A stretch of DNA of 17,501 nt from the NCBI GenBank assembly GCA_021775655.1, contig JAJFHK010000356.1, forward strand, positions 1-17,501, in the 5' to 3' direction. Below the pieces are notes generated by a model, which saw only the letters and a list, made by a program, of their open reading frames with translations, made no database searches and had not been told where the DNA came from. Below are positions 8,215 through 15,536 of this stretch, in pieces. Position 1 is the first letter of the stretch. Each line of letters begins with the position of its first letter. The translations under genes and the position numbers were made by a program. This DNA is from Filomicrobium sp. GTDB lineage: Bacteria > Pseudomonadota > Alphaproteobacteria > Rhizobiales > Hyphomicrobiaceae.

Positions 8215-9387
8215 ATGGCCACCGCTGACATTGAAACAATCGTGGTTGGCGGTGGGGTCATCGGCCTTGCAGTCGCCCGCAGCCTCAGCATGCGCGGAAT
8301 GGAGGTCATGGTTCTCGAACGACATGACCGAGTCGGGTCTGAGACATCCTCACGAAACTCCGAGGTCATTCATGCCGGACTCTACTATTCAAAGGACAGC
8401 CTTCGGGCCCGCCTGTGCGTCGCAGGTAAGAAGATGCTCTACCGGTTCGCTGAAGAGAACGGCGTCGACGTCAATCGCTGTGGCAAGCTCGTCGTAGCAA
8501 CCAGCCAAGACGACCTCGCTGCGCTCGACAATATCGCCCAGCGCGCGCACGTGAATGGCGTCACCGACGTCACCAAGCTCGATGCAGCAGCCGCAAACAG
8601 TATTGAGCCTGAAATCACATGCATCGCAGCTCTTCACTCGCCATCAACCGGAGTCATCGATACGCATGGGTTAATGACTGCGCTTGATGGCCACATCACA
8701 ACAAACGGTGGCAGCGTCGTGCTCTCGACCAATGTGACCGGAATTTCACTTCGGCCCGATGGACTGTATGCACTGGTCACTCGCAGCACCGACTCTGAGG
8801 CGGACGACGTAACCGCAAACACAACGATCACAGTCAAGAACATCATCCTCGCTGCCGGACTTGAAGCAACGCGCGTCGGCAAAATGCTGAAAAGTGCTTG
8901 GCCCTCCGACTACTCGTGCCCGAAGACGCATCCAGCCATTGGCCACTACTTCACGCTTTCTGCACCCGCCCCCTTTAAGAAGCTTATCTACCCGGTTCCT
9001 TCCGGCGCCTGGCTTGGTATTCACCTGACCCTAGATATCGCAGGGCAAGCCAAGTTCGGTCCCGACCTACAATGGATCGATACAATCGATTATGGCTTCA
9101 TCGACAAGGATGGCGAACGCTGCAGCCTGTTCGAAAAAGAAATCCGCCGCTATTGGCCAAACCTTCCCGACAGCGCGCTTCAGCCCGGCTACACCGGCAT
9201 TCGTCCGAAGATCTACGCACAAGGTGAAAAGGCCGCCGACTTCGCAATTCACGGTCCAGCAATTCACGGGCTGGACAACGTCATCGCACTTTACGGCATC
9301 GAAAGCCCCGGCCTCACATCGTCACTCGCCATCGGCGATTACGTCGCCGATATGCTGCTCGCCGCCACTGCCGATGAAACCGGCTAA
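8215..9387 (+). CDS. FAD-dependent oxidoreductase, L-2-hydroxyglutarate oxidase/dehydrogenase-like (LhgO family)
   Basis: The protein has 390 residues with a DAO-type FAD fold. The dinucleotide motif VGGGVIGLAVA is at about residues 11-21, followed by an acidic end of strand two (VLERHDRVGSE). The stretch SSRNSEVIHAGLYYSKDSLR and the C-terminal GIESPGLTSSLAIGDYVADM are characteristic of the L-2-hydroxyglutarate dehydrogenase/oxidase family. That family oxidises L-2-hydroxyglutarate to 2-oxoglutarate and passes electrons to oxygen or quinone. The exact substrate here is inferred. The ATG at 8215 is the first in-frame start after a TGA; a GAG-type site lies close by, while a better AGAGGAG is rather far upstream. 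The stop overlaps the aapM stop on the other strand by 4 nt. Proximity to an amino-acid importer may fit glutamate or 2-oxoglutarate metabolism. Confidence 0.88.
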   Translation: MATADIETIVVGGGVIGLAVARSLSMRGMEVMVLERHDRVGSETSSRNSEVIHAGLYYSKDSLRARLCVAGKKMLYRFAEENGVDVNRCGKLVVATSQDDLAALDNIAQRAHVNGVTDVTKLDAAAANSIEPEITCIAALHSPSTGVIDTHGLMTALDGHITTNGGSVVLSTNVTGISLRPDGLYALVTRSTDSEADDVTANTTITVKNIILAAGLEATRVGKMLKSAWPSDYSCPKTHPAIGHYFTLSAPAPFKKLIYPVPSGAWLGIHLTLDIAGQAKFGPDLQWIDTIDYGFIDKDGERCSLFEKEIRRYWPNLPDSALQPGYTGIRPKIYAQGEKAADFAIHGPAIHGLDNVIALYGIESPGLTSSLAIGDYVADMLLAATADETG

Positions 9388-10499
9388 TTCTTGTGACCCG
9401 TATCGAGGCGGGTCTCGAGCCATGCTGAATAGCGGCTCATGCCAAAACAGAAGAGCCAGAAAACGAACGCTGCGAAGACGTAACCCGTCGCCGCCGTCTG
9501 CGGCGAGAACCACTTGGCATCTGAAGAAATTCCCTGCTGTACAATCCCGAGCAAATCAAACACGCCTATGATCAAAACCAGACTCGTATCCTTAAACAGC
9601 GCAATGAAGGAATTGACGATACCCGGGATGACGAGCTTCAAGGCCTGTGGCAGAACGATAAATCCCATCTTCTGCGGGTAGCCCAGGCCCAACGCATCGG
9701 CCGCTTCGAATTGCCCGCGCGGAATTGCCTGCAGCCCGCCACGCACAACTTCTGCCAAGTATGCGGCCGAAAATAACGCCACACCGATCAGTGCCCTCAG
9801 GAGTTTATCGAAGGTCACGTTCTCGGGCAGGAACAACGGCAGCATCACGGACGCAAAAAACAACACCGTCACAAGCGGCACGCCGCGCACGAACTCAATG
9901 AAGAAAATCGCGAGCCACTTGATCAGCGGCAATTCGGAACGGCGCGCCAACGCAAGAATGATTCCCAGCGGAAACGATGCCGCGATCCCGACGCAGGCAA
10001 CTACGAGTGTGACCAGCAGCCCGCCCCATTTCTCCGTCTCCACATTTGGCAGACCGAACCATTCCGCACCCGTCAGAAGAAAGAATGCGATGACCGGAAA
10101 CACAACGAGCATATAGATCGACAGCCACAGCTTTCCGGGGATGCCGGGCAACATCAGCGGAATCAGTCCGGCAAGTGCCAAAACGTACGTAAGATTGACC
10201 CGCCAGATTTCCTCGACCGGATAACGCCCATACATGAACAGCTGGAATTTGTGCACGACAAACGGCCAGCACGCGCCTGCACCTTCAATTCGACATGCCG
10301 ATCCATCACTTCCAGTGAAGACCGCACGTAAGATCGCCCAATCGACCACGCTCCAAACGAGCCAAACCGAGAATGACAATCCGAACAGCGTCAGGATGGA
10401 ATTGCCCACGGAGCCGAACAAGTTCTCTTGCACCCACTGCGCTATGCCGATTGAGTTACGCTGCGGCGGTCCTTTGCGGGGTTCGCTGTTTACCGCCAT
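9384..10499 (-). CDS. aapM: General L-amino-acid ABC transporter, permease AapM
   Basis: The protein has 371 residues, of the HisMQ/GltJK-type permease family. After a short polar N-terminus there are hydrophobic spans at about 36-60, 102-120, 125-145 and then the core transporter helices from about 165. The ABC-ATPase coupling loop reads EVVRGGLQAIPRGQFEAADALGLGYPQKMGFIVLPQAL. The extra N-terminal membrane spans, absent from simple HisM-like permeases, are typical of AapM/BztC. It pairs with AapQ in the inner membrane. The start ATG lies 1 nt after the aapQ stop (TGA-g-ATG), so translation is probably coupled. It is the last gene of the cluster. No terminator is possible in the usual place, because the stop overlaps the end of the convergent FAD-oxidase gene. 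Confidence 0.95.
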   Translation of the reverse strand: MAVNSEPRKGPPQRNSIGIAQWVQENLFGSVGNSILTLFGLSFSVWLVWSVVDWAILRAVFTGSDGSACRIEGAGACWPFVVHKFQLFMYGRYPVEEIWRVNLTYVLALAGLIPLMLPGIPGKLWLSIYMLVVFPVIAFFLLTGAEWFGLPNVETEKWGGLLVTLVVACVGIAASFPLGIILALARRSELPLIKWLAIFFIEFVRGVPLVTVLFFASVMLPLFLPENVTFDKLLRALIGVALFSAAYLAEVVRGGLQAIPRGQFEAADALGLGYPQKMGFIVLPQALKLVIPGIVNSFIALFKDTSLVLIIGVFDLLGIVQQGISSDAKWFSPQTAATGYVFAAFVFWLFCFGMSRYSAWLETRLDTGHKN

Positions 10500-10500
10500 C

Positions 10501-11703
10501 TCACCGCTCCACTAGCGCAACGCGCGCGTTAAACCAGTTCATGAAGAGCGAGGTAAGCAGGCTCAAAAGGAGATAGACCGACATCGTGATCAGAATGACC
10601 TCAACCGCCTGGTTGGTTTGATTGAGGACCGTCCCCGCGAATACGGAAACGAGATCGGGATATCCGATGGCGACCGCAAGCGACGAGTTCTTTGTCAGAT
10701 TGAGGTACTGGTTCGTAAGCGGCGGAATAATGACGCGCAGTGCTTGCGGGATGACGACAAGGCGCATAATCTGCCCTTGATGAAGGCCAAGCGCAGCCGC
10801 CGCTTCCCTTTGCCCCTTATGCACCGCAAGAATTCCGCTCCGGACAATCTCCGCGATAAAAGCCGCCGTATAGAGCGTCAAGCCTGCAAGCAAAGCGATG
10901 AACTCAGGCTGCACTACAAGACCGCCCTTTAGATTGAAGCGACCTGCTACCGGATATTCGAACGCCAGCGGAGATCCTGCCGCGACAAACGCGACAAGCG
11001 GGAGACCGATGATCAGACCGGCAGCAGGCACTGCCACGCTGGGAGCTTGACCGGTCAGGATGAATTTTCTGCGCGCTCTGAAGTAGAGCAGAACCACCCC
11101 CCCTAATCCGGCAACCAGACCTAGAAGAAACAGCCATGTCCCATCGCCCCAGATGGGTGCGGGGAAATAGAGGCCGCGCGTATTGAGATAACTCGAAAGC
11201 GGAAGCTCAAGACTGTCGCGCGGCGAAGGCAACGTCTTCAACACACCGAAATAGACCGCAAACAGCATCAACAGCGGCGGAATGTTGCGCAAGGTCTCGA
11301 TGTAAACGGACGCCAGCGTAGCGACAAGCCAGTTGCCCGACAGTCGTGCAATGCCAATGCCGAAACCGACGATCGTCGCCAGGAAGATTCCAACCACAGC
11401 AACCAAAAGAGTATTGAGGAGCCCGACAAGAAACGCTCGGGCATAAGTCATGGTATTGGTGTAGGCGATCAGAGTCTGCGAAATATCGAAGCCAGCCGTA
11501 TTGTCGAGGAAATCAAATCCCGATGCGATACCCTGGGCCTCGAGGTTTCGGATCGTATTTTCGATGATCGAACCGACGAACCAGACCAGCAACAGCGCCA
11601 CGAGGGCTTGCAGCACCAGCCCGCGCGTTTTTGGGTCATAGACGTAATCAGAAAGCGAGCGTGAAACCTTGGCCGGGGATGGCGGCTTCGAAGGTCCCTT
11701 CAA
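10501..11703 (-). CDS. aapQ: General L-amino-acid ABC transporter, permease AapQ
   Basis: I place the start at TTG 11703-11701. AGGGAG at 11713-11718 lies 9 nt upstream, and the product is then 400 aa, close to known AapQ proteins. The open frame reaches back to a GTG at 11763, which lacks a ribosome-binding site and sits inside an intercistronic hairpin. The protein begins with a polar tail and a YDPKTRGLVLQ segment, then a first membrane helix and a periplasmic segment containing FDFLDNTAGFDISQ, which is typical of AapQ/BztB. The coupling loop is EIVRSGILAVHKGQREAAAALGLHQGQIMRLVVIPQAL. It forms the inner-membrane pore with AapM and is served by the AapJ binding protein and the AapP ATPase. 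The 1-nt spacing to aapM supports one transcript. Confidence 0.93.
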   Translation of the reverse strand: MKGPSKPPSPAKVSRSLSDYVYDPKTRGLVLQALVALLLVWFVGSIIENTIRNLEAQGIASGFDFLDNTAGFDISQTLIAYTNTMTYARAFLVGLLNTLLVAVVGIFLATIVGFGIGIARLSGNWLVATLASVYIETLRNIPPLLMLFAVYFGVLKTLPSPRDSLELPLSSYLNTRGLYFPAPIWGDGTWLFLLGLVAGLGGVVLLYFRARRKFILTGQAPSVAVPAAGLIIGLPLVAFVAAGSPLAFEYPVAGRFNLKGGLVVQPEFIALLAGLTLYTAAFIAEIVRSGILAVHKGQREAAAALGLHQGQIMRLVVIPQALRVIIPPLTNQYLNLTKNSSLAVAIGYPDLVSVFAGTVLNQTNQAVEVILITMSVYLLLSLLTSLFMNWFNARVALVER

Positions 11704-11712
11704 CGCTTCCCA

Positions 11713-11718
11713 CTCCCT
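11713..11718 (-). promoter_or_regulatory. Ribosome-binding site supporting the TTG start of aapQ
   Basis: On the minus strand this reads AGGGAG, 9 nt before the TTG at 11703. It is the only good SD near the 5' end of the aapQ frame. Confidence 0.6.
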
Positions 11719-11743
11719 CTTGCCGTCGTATCGAAATGATAAG

Positions 11744-11789
11744 AACCGCCCATCGGCAACCACGAATTATCGCGGGCGGATGGGCGGCT
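11744..11789 (-). promoter_or_regulatory. Intercistronic hairpin between aapJ and aapQ
   Basis: AACCGCCCATC (11744-11754) and GATGGGCGGCT (11779-11789) form an 11-bp stem with one G-U pair in the RNA and a 24-nt loop. It begins about 20 nt after the aapJ stop in the 105-nt gap before aapQ. On the minus strand it is followed only by a loosely T-rich stretch, not a T-run. This is the usual place for a structure that protects the binding-protein mRNA and lowers permease expression. Confidence 0.72.
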
Positions 11790-11808
11790 GATAGCTCAAG
11801 ATTTCGGT

Positions 11809-12837
11809 CTAGCGTATCGGCGGCGCGTACTGAAGACCGCCATCTTTCCAAAGGGCATTCTGACCCCGCGCAATACCAAGCGGCGAACCGGCACCGACAT
11901 TGCGGTCAAACGATTCCCCATAGTTTCCGACAAGCTTGAGGATTTGGTAGGCCCAGTCGGCATCCAGACCAACAGCTTTTCCGTATTCGCCTTCAAGGCC
12001 CAGCAACCTGCGGATTTCGGGATTCTTGGAGTTCTTCATCTGATCCACGTTGGCCTGCGTGACCGCCAGCTCTTCGGCGTTGATCATTGCATTCAGCGTC
12101 CAGCGTACGATGTTGCCCCACTGCGCATCACCTTGCCGCACAACAGGACCGAGTGGTTCTTTAGAAATGATCTCAGGCAGCACGATATGGTCAGCCGCGT
12201 TACCAAGCGTCAGACGGATCGAATAGAGCTGCGAAACATCAGTCGTGAAGGCATCGCAGCGGCCAGCGTTGTAGGCCGCCAGCACCTCAGGAAGCTTTTC
12301 GAACACGACCGGGTCGTATTCGATCTTGTTGGAGCGGAAATAGTCGGCGAGGTTCAGTTCGGTCGTCGTACCGGTCTGCACGCAGATGCTCGCACCCGAT
12401 AATTCCTTTGCCGAAACGACATCCAGCGACTTCTTCACCATGAAGCCTTGGCCGTCGTAGTAGTTTATACCGGCAAAGCTGAGACCAGCAGCCGTATCGC
12501 GGCTCATCGTCCAAGTCGTATTGCGTGACAAAACGTCGATCTCGCCCGACTGCAGAGCCGTGAAACGTTCCTTGGCAGTCAGCGGCACGAACTTGATCTT
12601 ACTCGTATCTTTGAAGATCGCAGCCGAGATTGCCCGGCAAACATCGACATCAAGACCTTTCCAAGTACCCGCATCATCGGGAGCACTGAATCCTGCCAGC
12701 CCCGTATTGACACCGCATTGCAGTTGCCCGCGCGCTTTAACCGTATCAAGCGTGCTCGTTGTCTGTGCGCCCGCTTGACCTGCAAGCTGGCTCATAGCGG
12801 TGAGCAACGCCAAACAGCCCGCGACCCAGTACCTCAT
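11809..12837 (-). CDS. aapJ: General L-amino-acid ABC transporter, periplasmic binding protein AapJ
   Basis: I place the start at ATG 12837, because GGGGAGGAG (12845-12853) is a strong ribosome-binding site just before it. The longer frame from GTG 12855 would include that site in the coding sequence. The product has 342 residues. A signal peptide, MRYWVAGCLALLTAMSQLAG and following, ends at an AGA-Q site at about residue 24, so the protein is periplasmic. The mature part has the two-lobed solute-binding fold: TLDTVKARGQLQCGVNTG, then GLDVDVCRAISAA, LSRNTTWTMSRD, CVQTGTTTELNLADYFR and the C-terminal LGIARGQNALWKDGGL typical of AapJ/BztA. The four mature cysteines are consistent with disulphides. 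AapJ binds a broad range of L-amino acids and delivers them to AapQM. Confidence 0.95.
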   Translation of the reverse strand: MRYWVAGCLALLTAMSQLAGQAGAQTTSTLDTVKARGQLQCGVNTGLAGFSAPDDAGTWKGLDVDVCRAISAAIFKDTSKIKFVPLTAKERFTALQSGEIDVLSRNTTWTMSRDTAAGLSFAGINYYDGQGFMVKKSLDVVSAKELSGASICVQTGTTTELNLADYFRSNKIEYDPVVFEKLPEVLAAYNAGRCDAFTTDVSQLYSIRLTLGNAADHIVLPEIISKEPLGPVVRQGDAQWGNIVRWTLNAMINAEELAVTQANVDQMKNSKNPEIRRLLGLEGEYGKAVGLDADWAYQILKLVGNYGESFDRNVGAGSPLGIARGQNALWKDGGLQYAPPIR

Positions 12838-12844
12838 ACGATAT

Positions 12845-12864
12845 CTCCTCCCCACTTAAAGTGG
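12845..12864 (-). promoter_or_regulatory. aapJ ribosome-binding site with adjoining small inverted repeat
   Basis: On the minus strand CCACT-ttA-AGTGG (12864-12852) is directly followed by GGAGGAG, the aapJ SD. The 5-bp stem is short but abuts and partly shares the G-rich SD, so it could modulate ribosome access or simply insulate the site. Confidence 0.4.
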
Positions 12865-12869
12865 TGCTG

Positions 12870-12898
12870 CATAGATTCCGGCGCGTGATAAACGCCAA
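12870..12898 (-). promoter_or_regulatory. Weak candidate promoter for aapJ within the aapP-aapJ gap
   Basis: On the minus strand TTGGCG (12898-12893) and TCTATG (12875-12870) are separated by 17 nt and lie about 30 nt before the aapJ SD. The match is poor, especially at -10. It is listed because the 163-nt gap between aapP and aapJ is long enough to contain a promoter for the binding-protein gene. Confidence 0.2.
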
Positions 12899-13000
12899 TT
12901 GTAAGGTTAGCACAGACGCATCGGCCAACTGCGGCGAGCGCTCATACTGAACCGTCTGAACGGTGAACAGATAAAGCGACACGGGTTTGGCCACAACAGG

Positions 13001-13789
13001 TCAATGCGCCAGGATTTGTGCAAGAAACTCCTTCGTCCGCGGAGAACGTGGCGCTGTAAAGAACTCAGAAGGCGCCGCCGCCTCGATGATTTCACCTTCG
13101 TCCATAAAGATAACACGGTCCGAAACAGCTTTTGCAAATCCCATTTCATGGGTGACGCAAAGCATCGTCATGCCCTGATCGGCCAATTCTATCATCACGT
13201 CGAGAACTTCTTTGACCATCTCCGGATCGAGCGCCGATGTCGGCTCATCGAACAGCATGATTTTCGGGTTCATACATAGTGCCCTGGCAATTGCCACCCG
13301 CTGCTGCTGACCACCGGAAAGCTGTCCAGGAAATTTATCTGCCTGTTCCGGGATACGCACGCGGTCCAGATATTCCATCGCCAACCGCTTCGCTTCGGCC
13401 CGCGGAACTTTACGGACCCATTGCGGTGCCAGACAGAGATTGTCGAGGACAGAAAGATGAGGGAATAGATTGAAGCTTTGAAAAACCATCCCGACTTCTG
13501 AGCGAATGGCGTCGATCTGTCTCAGGTCATCTGTGAGTTCATGTCCGTCGACGACAATACGGCCGCTTTGATGCGCCTCAAGCCGGTTTATGCACCTTAT
13601 CAGAGTTGATTTGCCTGATCCCGACGGCCCGCAAATCACGATGCGTTCGCCGCGCGCCACGTTGAGGTTGATATCCTTCAAGACATGAAATTCGCCGAAC
13701 CACTTGTTGACGTCCACCATCTCGATTGCCCGAGCCCCACCGGACTGCGCACCAAACTCAGACATCGGACTACCACGCGCTTGCGCCAT
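13001..13789 (-). CDS. aapP: General L-amino-acid ABC transporter, ATP-binding protein AapP
   Basis: I place the start at ATG 13789, with AAAGGTG 11 nt upstream, giving 262 residues. An ATG at 13765 is the alternative, and the upstream extension to 13858 is not credible. Motifs, counted from 13789: Walker [10 protein letters not shown] (54-62), Q-loop Gln104, signature LSGGQQQ (157-163), Walker B IMLFDEPT (177-184), switch His214. The stretch [20 protein letters not shown] and [19 protein letters not shown] place it in the polar-amino-acid ATPase group (GlnQ/HisP/AapP). It energises AapQM in the cytoplasm. It sits first in the cluster and is separated from aapJ by 163 nt, whereas characterised aap clusters have aapP last. 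Confidence 0.95.
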   Translation of the reverse strand: MAQARGSPMSEFGAQSGGARAIEMVDVNKWFGEFHVLKDINLNVARGERIVICGPSGSGKSTLIRCINRLEAHQSGRIVVDGHELTDDLRQIDAIRSEVGMVFQSFNLFPHLSVLDNLCLAPQWVRKVPRAEAKRLAMEYLDRVRIPEQADKFPGQLSGGQQQRVAIARALCMNPKIMLFDEPTSALDPEMVKEVLDVMIELADQGMTMLCVTHEMGFAKAVSDRVIFMDEGEIIEAAAPSEFFTAPRSPRTKEFLAQILAH

Positions 13790-13849
13790 GGACTGATGAA
13801 CACCTTTATTGCGCCGCGATCTTGTCGAGCAGGCAATGACACCGCCTCG

Positions 13850-13864
13850 GCAAAGCATCTTTGC
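13850..13864. repeat. Short hairpin upstream of aapP
   Basis: GCAAAG-cat-CTTTGC is a perfect 6-bp stem with a 3-nt loop, about 60 nt before the aapP start and 75 nt after the GNAT stop. It could belong to the aapP leader or the GNAT 3' end. There is no T-run on the minus strand, so it is not called a terminator. Confidence 0.35.
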
Positions 13865-13938
13865 GGCAACTCGCCGGCAAACCTATTACGTGAAACGGGA
13901 CGAGGCCAGCCCCTACGACCCGAAGGCGACTGTCAACC

Positions 13939-14502
13939 TCAATCAAGCAGCCGACCCAGCATGATGCTATCACTCGGGTCGCCCTTAATGACCTTGAGCG
14001 GTGTAAAGCCATTCCGCAGGTAAAAGGGAATGTTGCGCGAGTGGCGTCCGGTCACGAGGTGCACCCCCTCCACTCCAGCAATCCGCAAATCGGATGCAAA
14101 TCGGTCGATCAGTCGAGAACCAACGCCGCCACCGCGAAACGCCGCGCCAACATTGATATGAAGATGAGCTGGATACTGCCCTGTCCAACCGGCGAGCTCT
14201 TCAAAATATCCAATATCGGAAAAACGCGCAGTACGCGCCGGATCGTCAATCGAGCCGGCCAGATATCCCGCCAGGCGATCACCGACCAGCGCCACATAGA
14301 ACCAATCGGGATCGTCTTCCAGATAGCGCCCAAGCCACCGTTCGCGAAATGCCGAACGCTCTTCCTCACCCGCAAATGATTTCGTTGCACTTGACGTGAA
14401 GAAAATCTCGTCGAGCTGACGCGCAAAGTACCGCATTGGCGGCATCTCTGCCAGTCGGACAATCGTTGCTTTACCACCAGAATCGATAGGGTCTTCGGTC
14501 AT
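13939..14502 (-). CDS. GNAT-family N-acetyltransferase
   Basis: I place the start at ATG 14502, giving 187 aa. The open frame extends back to 14691, but that part overlaps the preceding lipoprotein gene and is not protein-like. The GNAT core is in the C-terminal half: a strand WFYVALVGDRLAGYLAGSID, a beta-4 strand AHLHINVGAAF, the acetyl-CoA pyrophosphate loop RGGGVGSRLI (123-132), and a closing VTGRHSRNIPFYLRNGF typical of the fold. It should transfer an acetyl group from acetyl-CoA to an amine, but the substrate cannot be read from the sequence. The start lacks a strong ribosome-binding site; only CCAGG is close to it. It follows the lipoprotein gene by 37 nt, so the two probably share a transcript. 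Confidence 0.82.
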   Translation of the reverse strand: MTEDPIDSGGKATIVRLAEMPPMRYFARQLDEIFFTSSATKSFAGEEERSAFRERWLGRYLEDDPDWFYVALVGDRLAGYLAGSIDDPARTARFSDIGYFEELAGWTGQYPAHLHINVGAAFRGGGVGSRLIDRFASDLRIAGVEGVHLVTGRHSRNIPFYLRNGFTPLKVIKGDPSDSIMLGRLLD

Positions 14503-14539
14503 GGCGCCTGGATACTTTTTCCGCTTTAGTTCGGAAACA

Positions 14540-14953
14540 TTATGTCCCTGCAGCTTGCTTCGCGAGCCTGTTGCGAAATTCTTCCGGAAGATCGTTGGGA
14601 ACATAAGTCGGCGTTGCACCGGCATCCGCCCGTTTGAGAGTCCTAAACCGCCCATAATTGGGGCTGAACGGTTCCGTAGGATCGTCAACAACGGGCCTGC
14701 GCGCTAGCGGCGGTGGAGTTTGAGCTTCCATGCCGTCATCTTCGATCTCAACCCGGTTCTGATGGCGATATCCTGCAACCCGAGCAGGAATGTAGCCTTG
14801 GGTTGCCGGTTGATAAACCGGCGCGCGGACATACGTCGGCGCACGCGAAGCGCATCCGGCAACCGTTAGAGCGGTCACCAGAACGACGCCGGCACCAAAC
14901 CGGCGGCACTTCCTCTTCGGCATCAGGCCGTGAGGACACGGAGATCTAAACAC
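14540..14953 (-). CDS. Small hypothetical lipoprotein
   Basis: I place the start at GTG 14953, because AGGAG at 14962-14966 lies 8 nt upstream, giving 137 aa. ATG 14923 is the alternative, without a good ribosome-binding site. A basic n-region (MPKRKCRR) and hydrophobic stretch GAGVVLVTALTVAGC end in a lipobox with Cys34, so it should be lipid-anchored in the envelope. The mature part is Pro-rich and polar (APVYQPATQGYIPARVAGYR, then EIEDDGMEAQTPPPLARRP) and looks unstructured, with DLPEEFRNRLAKQ near the end. I recognise no domain. It is probably co-transcribed with the downstream GNAT gene. Confidence 0.68.
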   Translation of the reverse strand: MFRSPCPHGLMPKRKCRRFGAGVVLVTALTVAGCASRAPTYVRAPVYQPATQGYIPARVAGYRHQNRVEIEDDGMEAQTPPPLARRPVVDDPTEPFSPNYGRFRTLKRADAGATPTYVPNDLPEEFRNRLAKQAAGT

Positions 14954-15114
14954 AACTAACGCTCCTGAAAAAACACAACGCAACTGACCAAAAGCCAAGC
15001 ACAGCTCCTGCTAAGAACTCCTTAACGCCTGCTCTAGAATCTAACGACGTGAGCACCGGCCCATCCGCCAGGTAGTCGGTATCACTGCTCTGTTCACGAA
15101 TTTGCAGCCCATCA

Positions 15115-15194
15115 ATCACGCAAATGGAAAAGACAATCACGCGCACGTGAAATCACGAATTGAATTCCGTGATAATTGCGTTGAATTCCCGTGA
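15115..15194. promoter_or_regulatory. Cluster of TTGAATTCC direct repeats and CACG/CGTG words
   Basis: TTGAATTCC occurs at 15160-15168 and 15181-15189, 21 bp apart or two helical turns. Each copy is followed by (C)CGTGA. ATCACG occurs at 15115-15120, 15136-15141 and 15152-15157. The last copy pairs as an inverted repeat with CGTGAT at 15168-15173. CACGTG sits at 15144-15149. Such phased, partly symmetrical repeats between divergent genes suggest binding of one regulator to several sites. The regulator is unknown. Confidence 0.45.
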
Positions 15195-15304
15195 GACAAA
15201 AAATGAAACTCGGCGGAGGCTAGAAACTTTGCCGTTGACGGAATGCCGAAAACACCGCCTCAGACACGGCCAAATCAACGGCTCCGAAAATCCAGGCAAG
15301 CCAC

Positions 15305-15326
15305 TGACAATAAACAATATTTGTCA
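15305..15326. promoter_or_regulatory. Inverted repeat TGACAA-N10-TTGTCA
   Basis: Perfect 6-bp arms flank a 10-nt AT-only-but-one spacer about 210 nt upstream of the first small secreted-protein gene. The layout resembles a dimeric helix-turn-helix operator. It does not match the FNR/FixK or CRP consensus half-site spacing, so no regulator is named. Confidence 0.35.
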
Positions 15327-15536
15327 CAAGTCTGTGGGTCGCATCACACTCATTCAACAGTCCGCTCACCTGCCGCTCTCATTCAAGTGAGACCGGCTTA
15401 CCGTCATGTGAGTTTATTTCCAGAAGTTGGACCACTAACTTCATTGGTGTCGGACAAACACTCCGGCAGCGCCAAACAAAAAAAATCGGCGTGAATCAAA
15501 AGATGAAATGAGCAACTTAAAAATTGGAGAATTGAT

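Larger units (their letters stand above)
14954..15536. other. 580-nt AT-rich intergenic region with clustered repeats
   Basis: This divergent region lies between the lipoprotein gene (minus) and the two small secreted-protein genes (plus). Open frames here (14946-15146 minus, 15160-15390 and 15243-15494 plus) have unconvincing composition and no ribosome-binding site, and were not called. It holds many CACG/CGTG words between 15094 and 15194, a direct repeat of TTGAATTCC, an inverted repeat TGACAA/TTGTCA, and a small hairpin GAAGTT/AACTTC at 15423-15442 in the likely leader of the first small gene. An A-run of 8 precedes the first small gene at about 15476-15485. The long leader may contain an RNA regulator, but I could not identify one. 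Confidence 0.5.

Noticed and set aside
13790..13938. Promoter with TTGACA near 13930 on the minus strand
   Set aside because: The -35 match is good and overlaps the GNAT stop region, but no acceptable -10 lies 16-18 nt downstream.
14946..15146. 66-aa minus-strand open frame before the lipoprotein
   Set aside because: It has a GTG start without a ribosome-binding site and overlaps the better-supported lipoprotein start; a weak hydrophobic stretch alone is not enough.
15160..15494. Open frames of 76 and 83 aa in the AT-rich gap
   Set aside because: They overlap each other, lack ribosome-binding sites and do not look like proteins; the region is better explained as regulatory.
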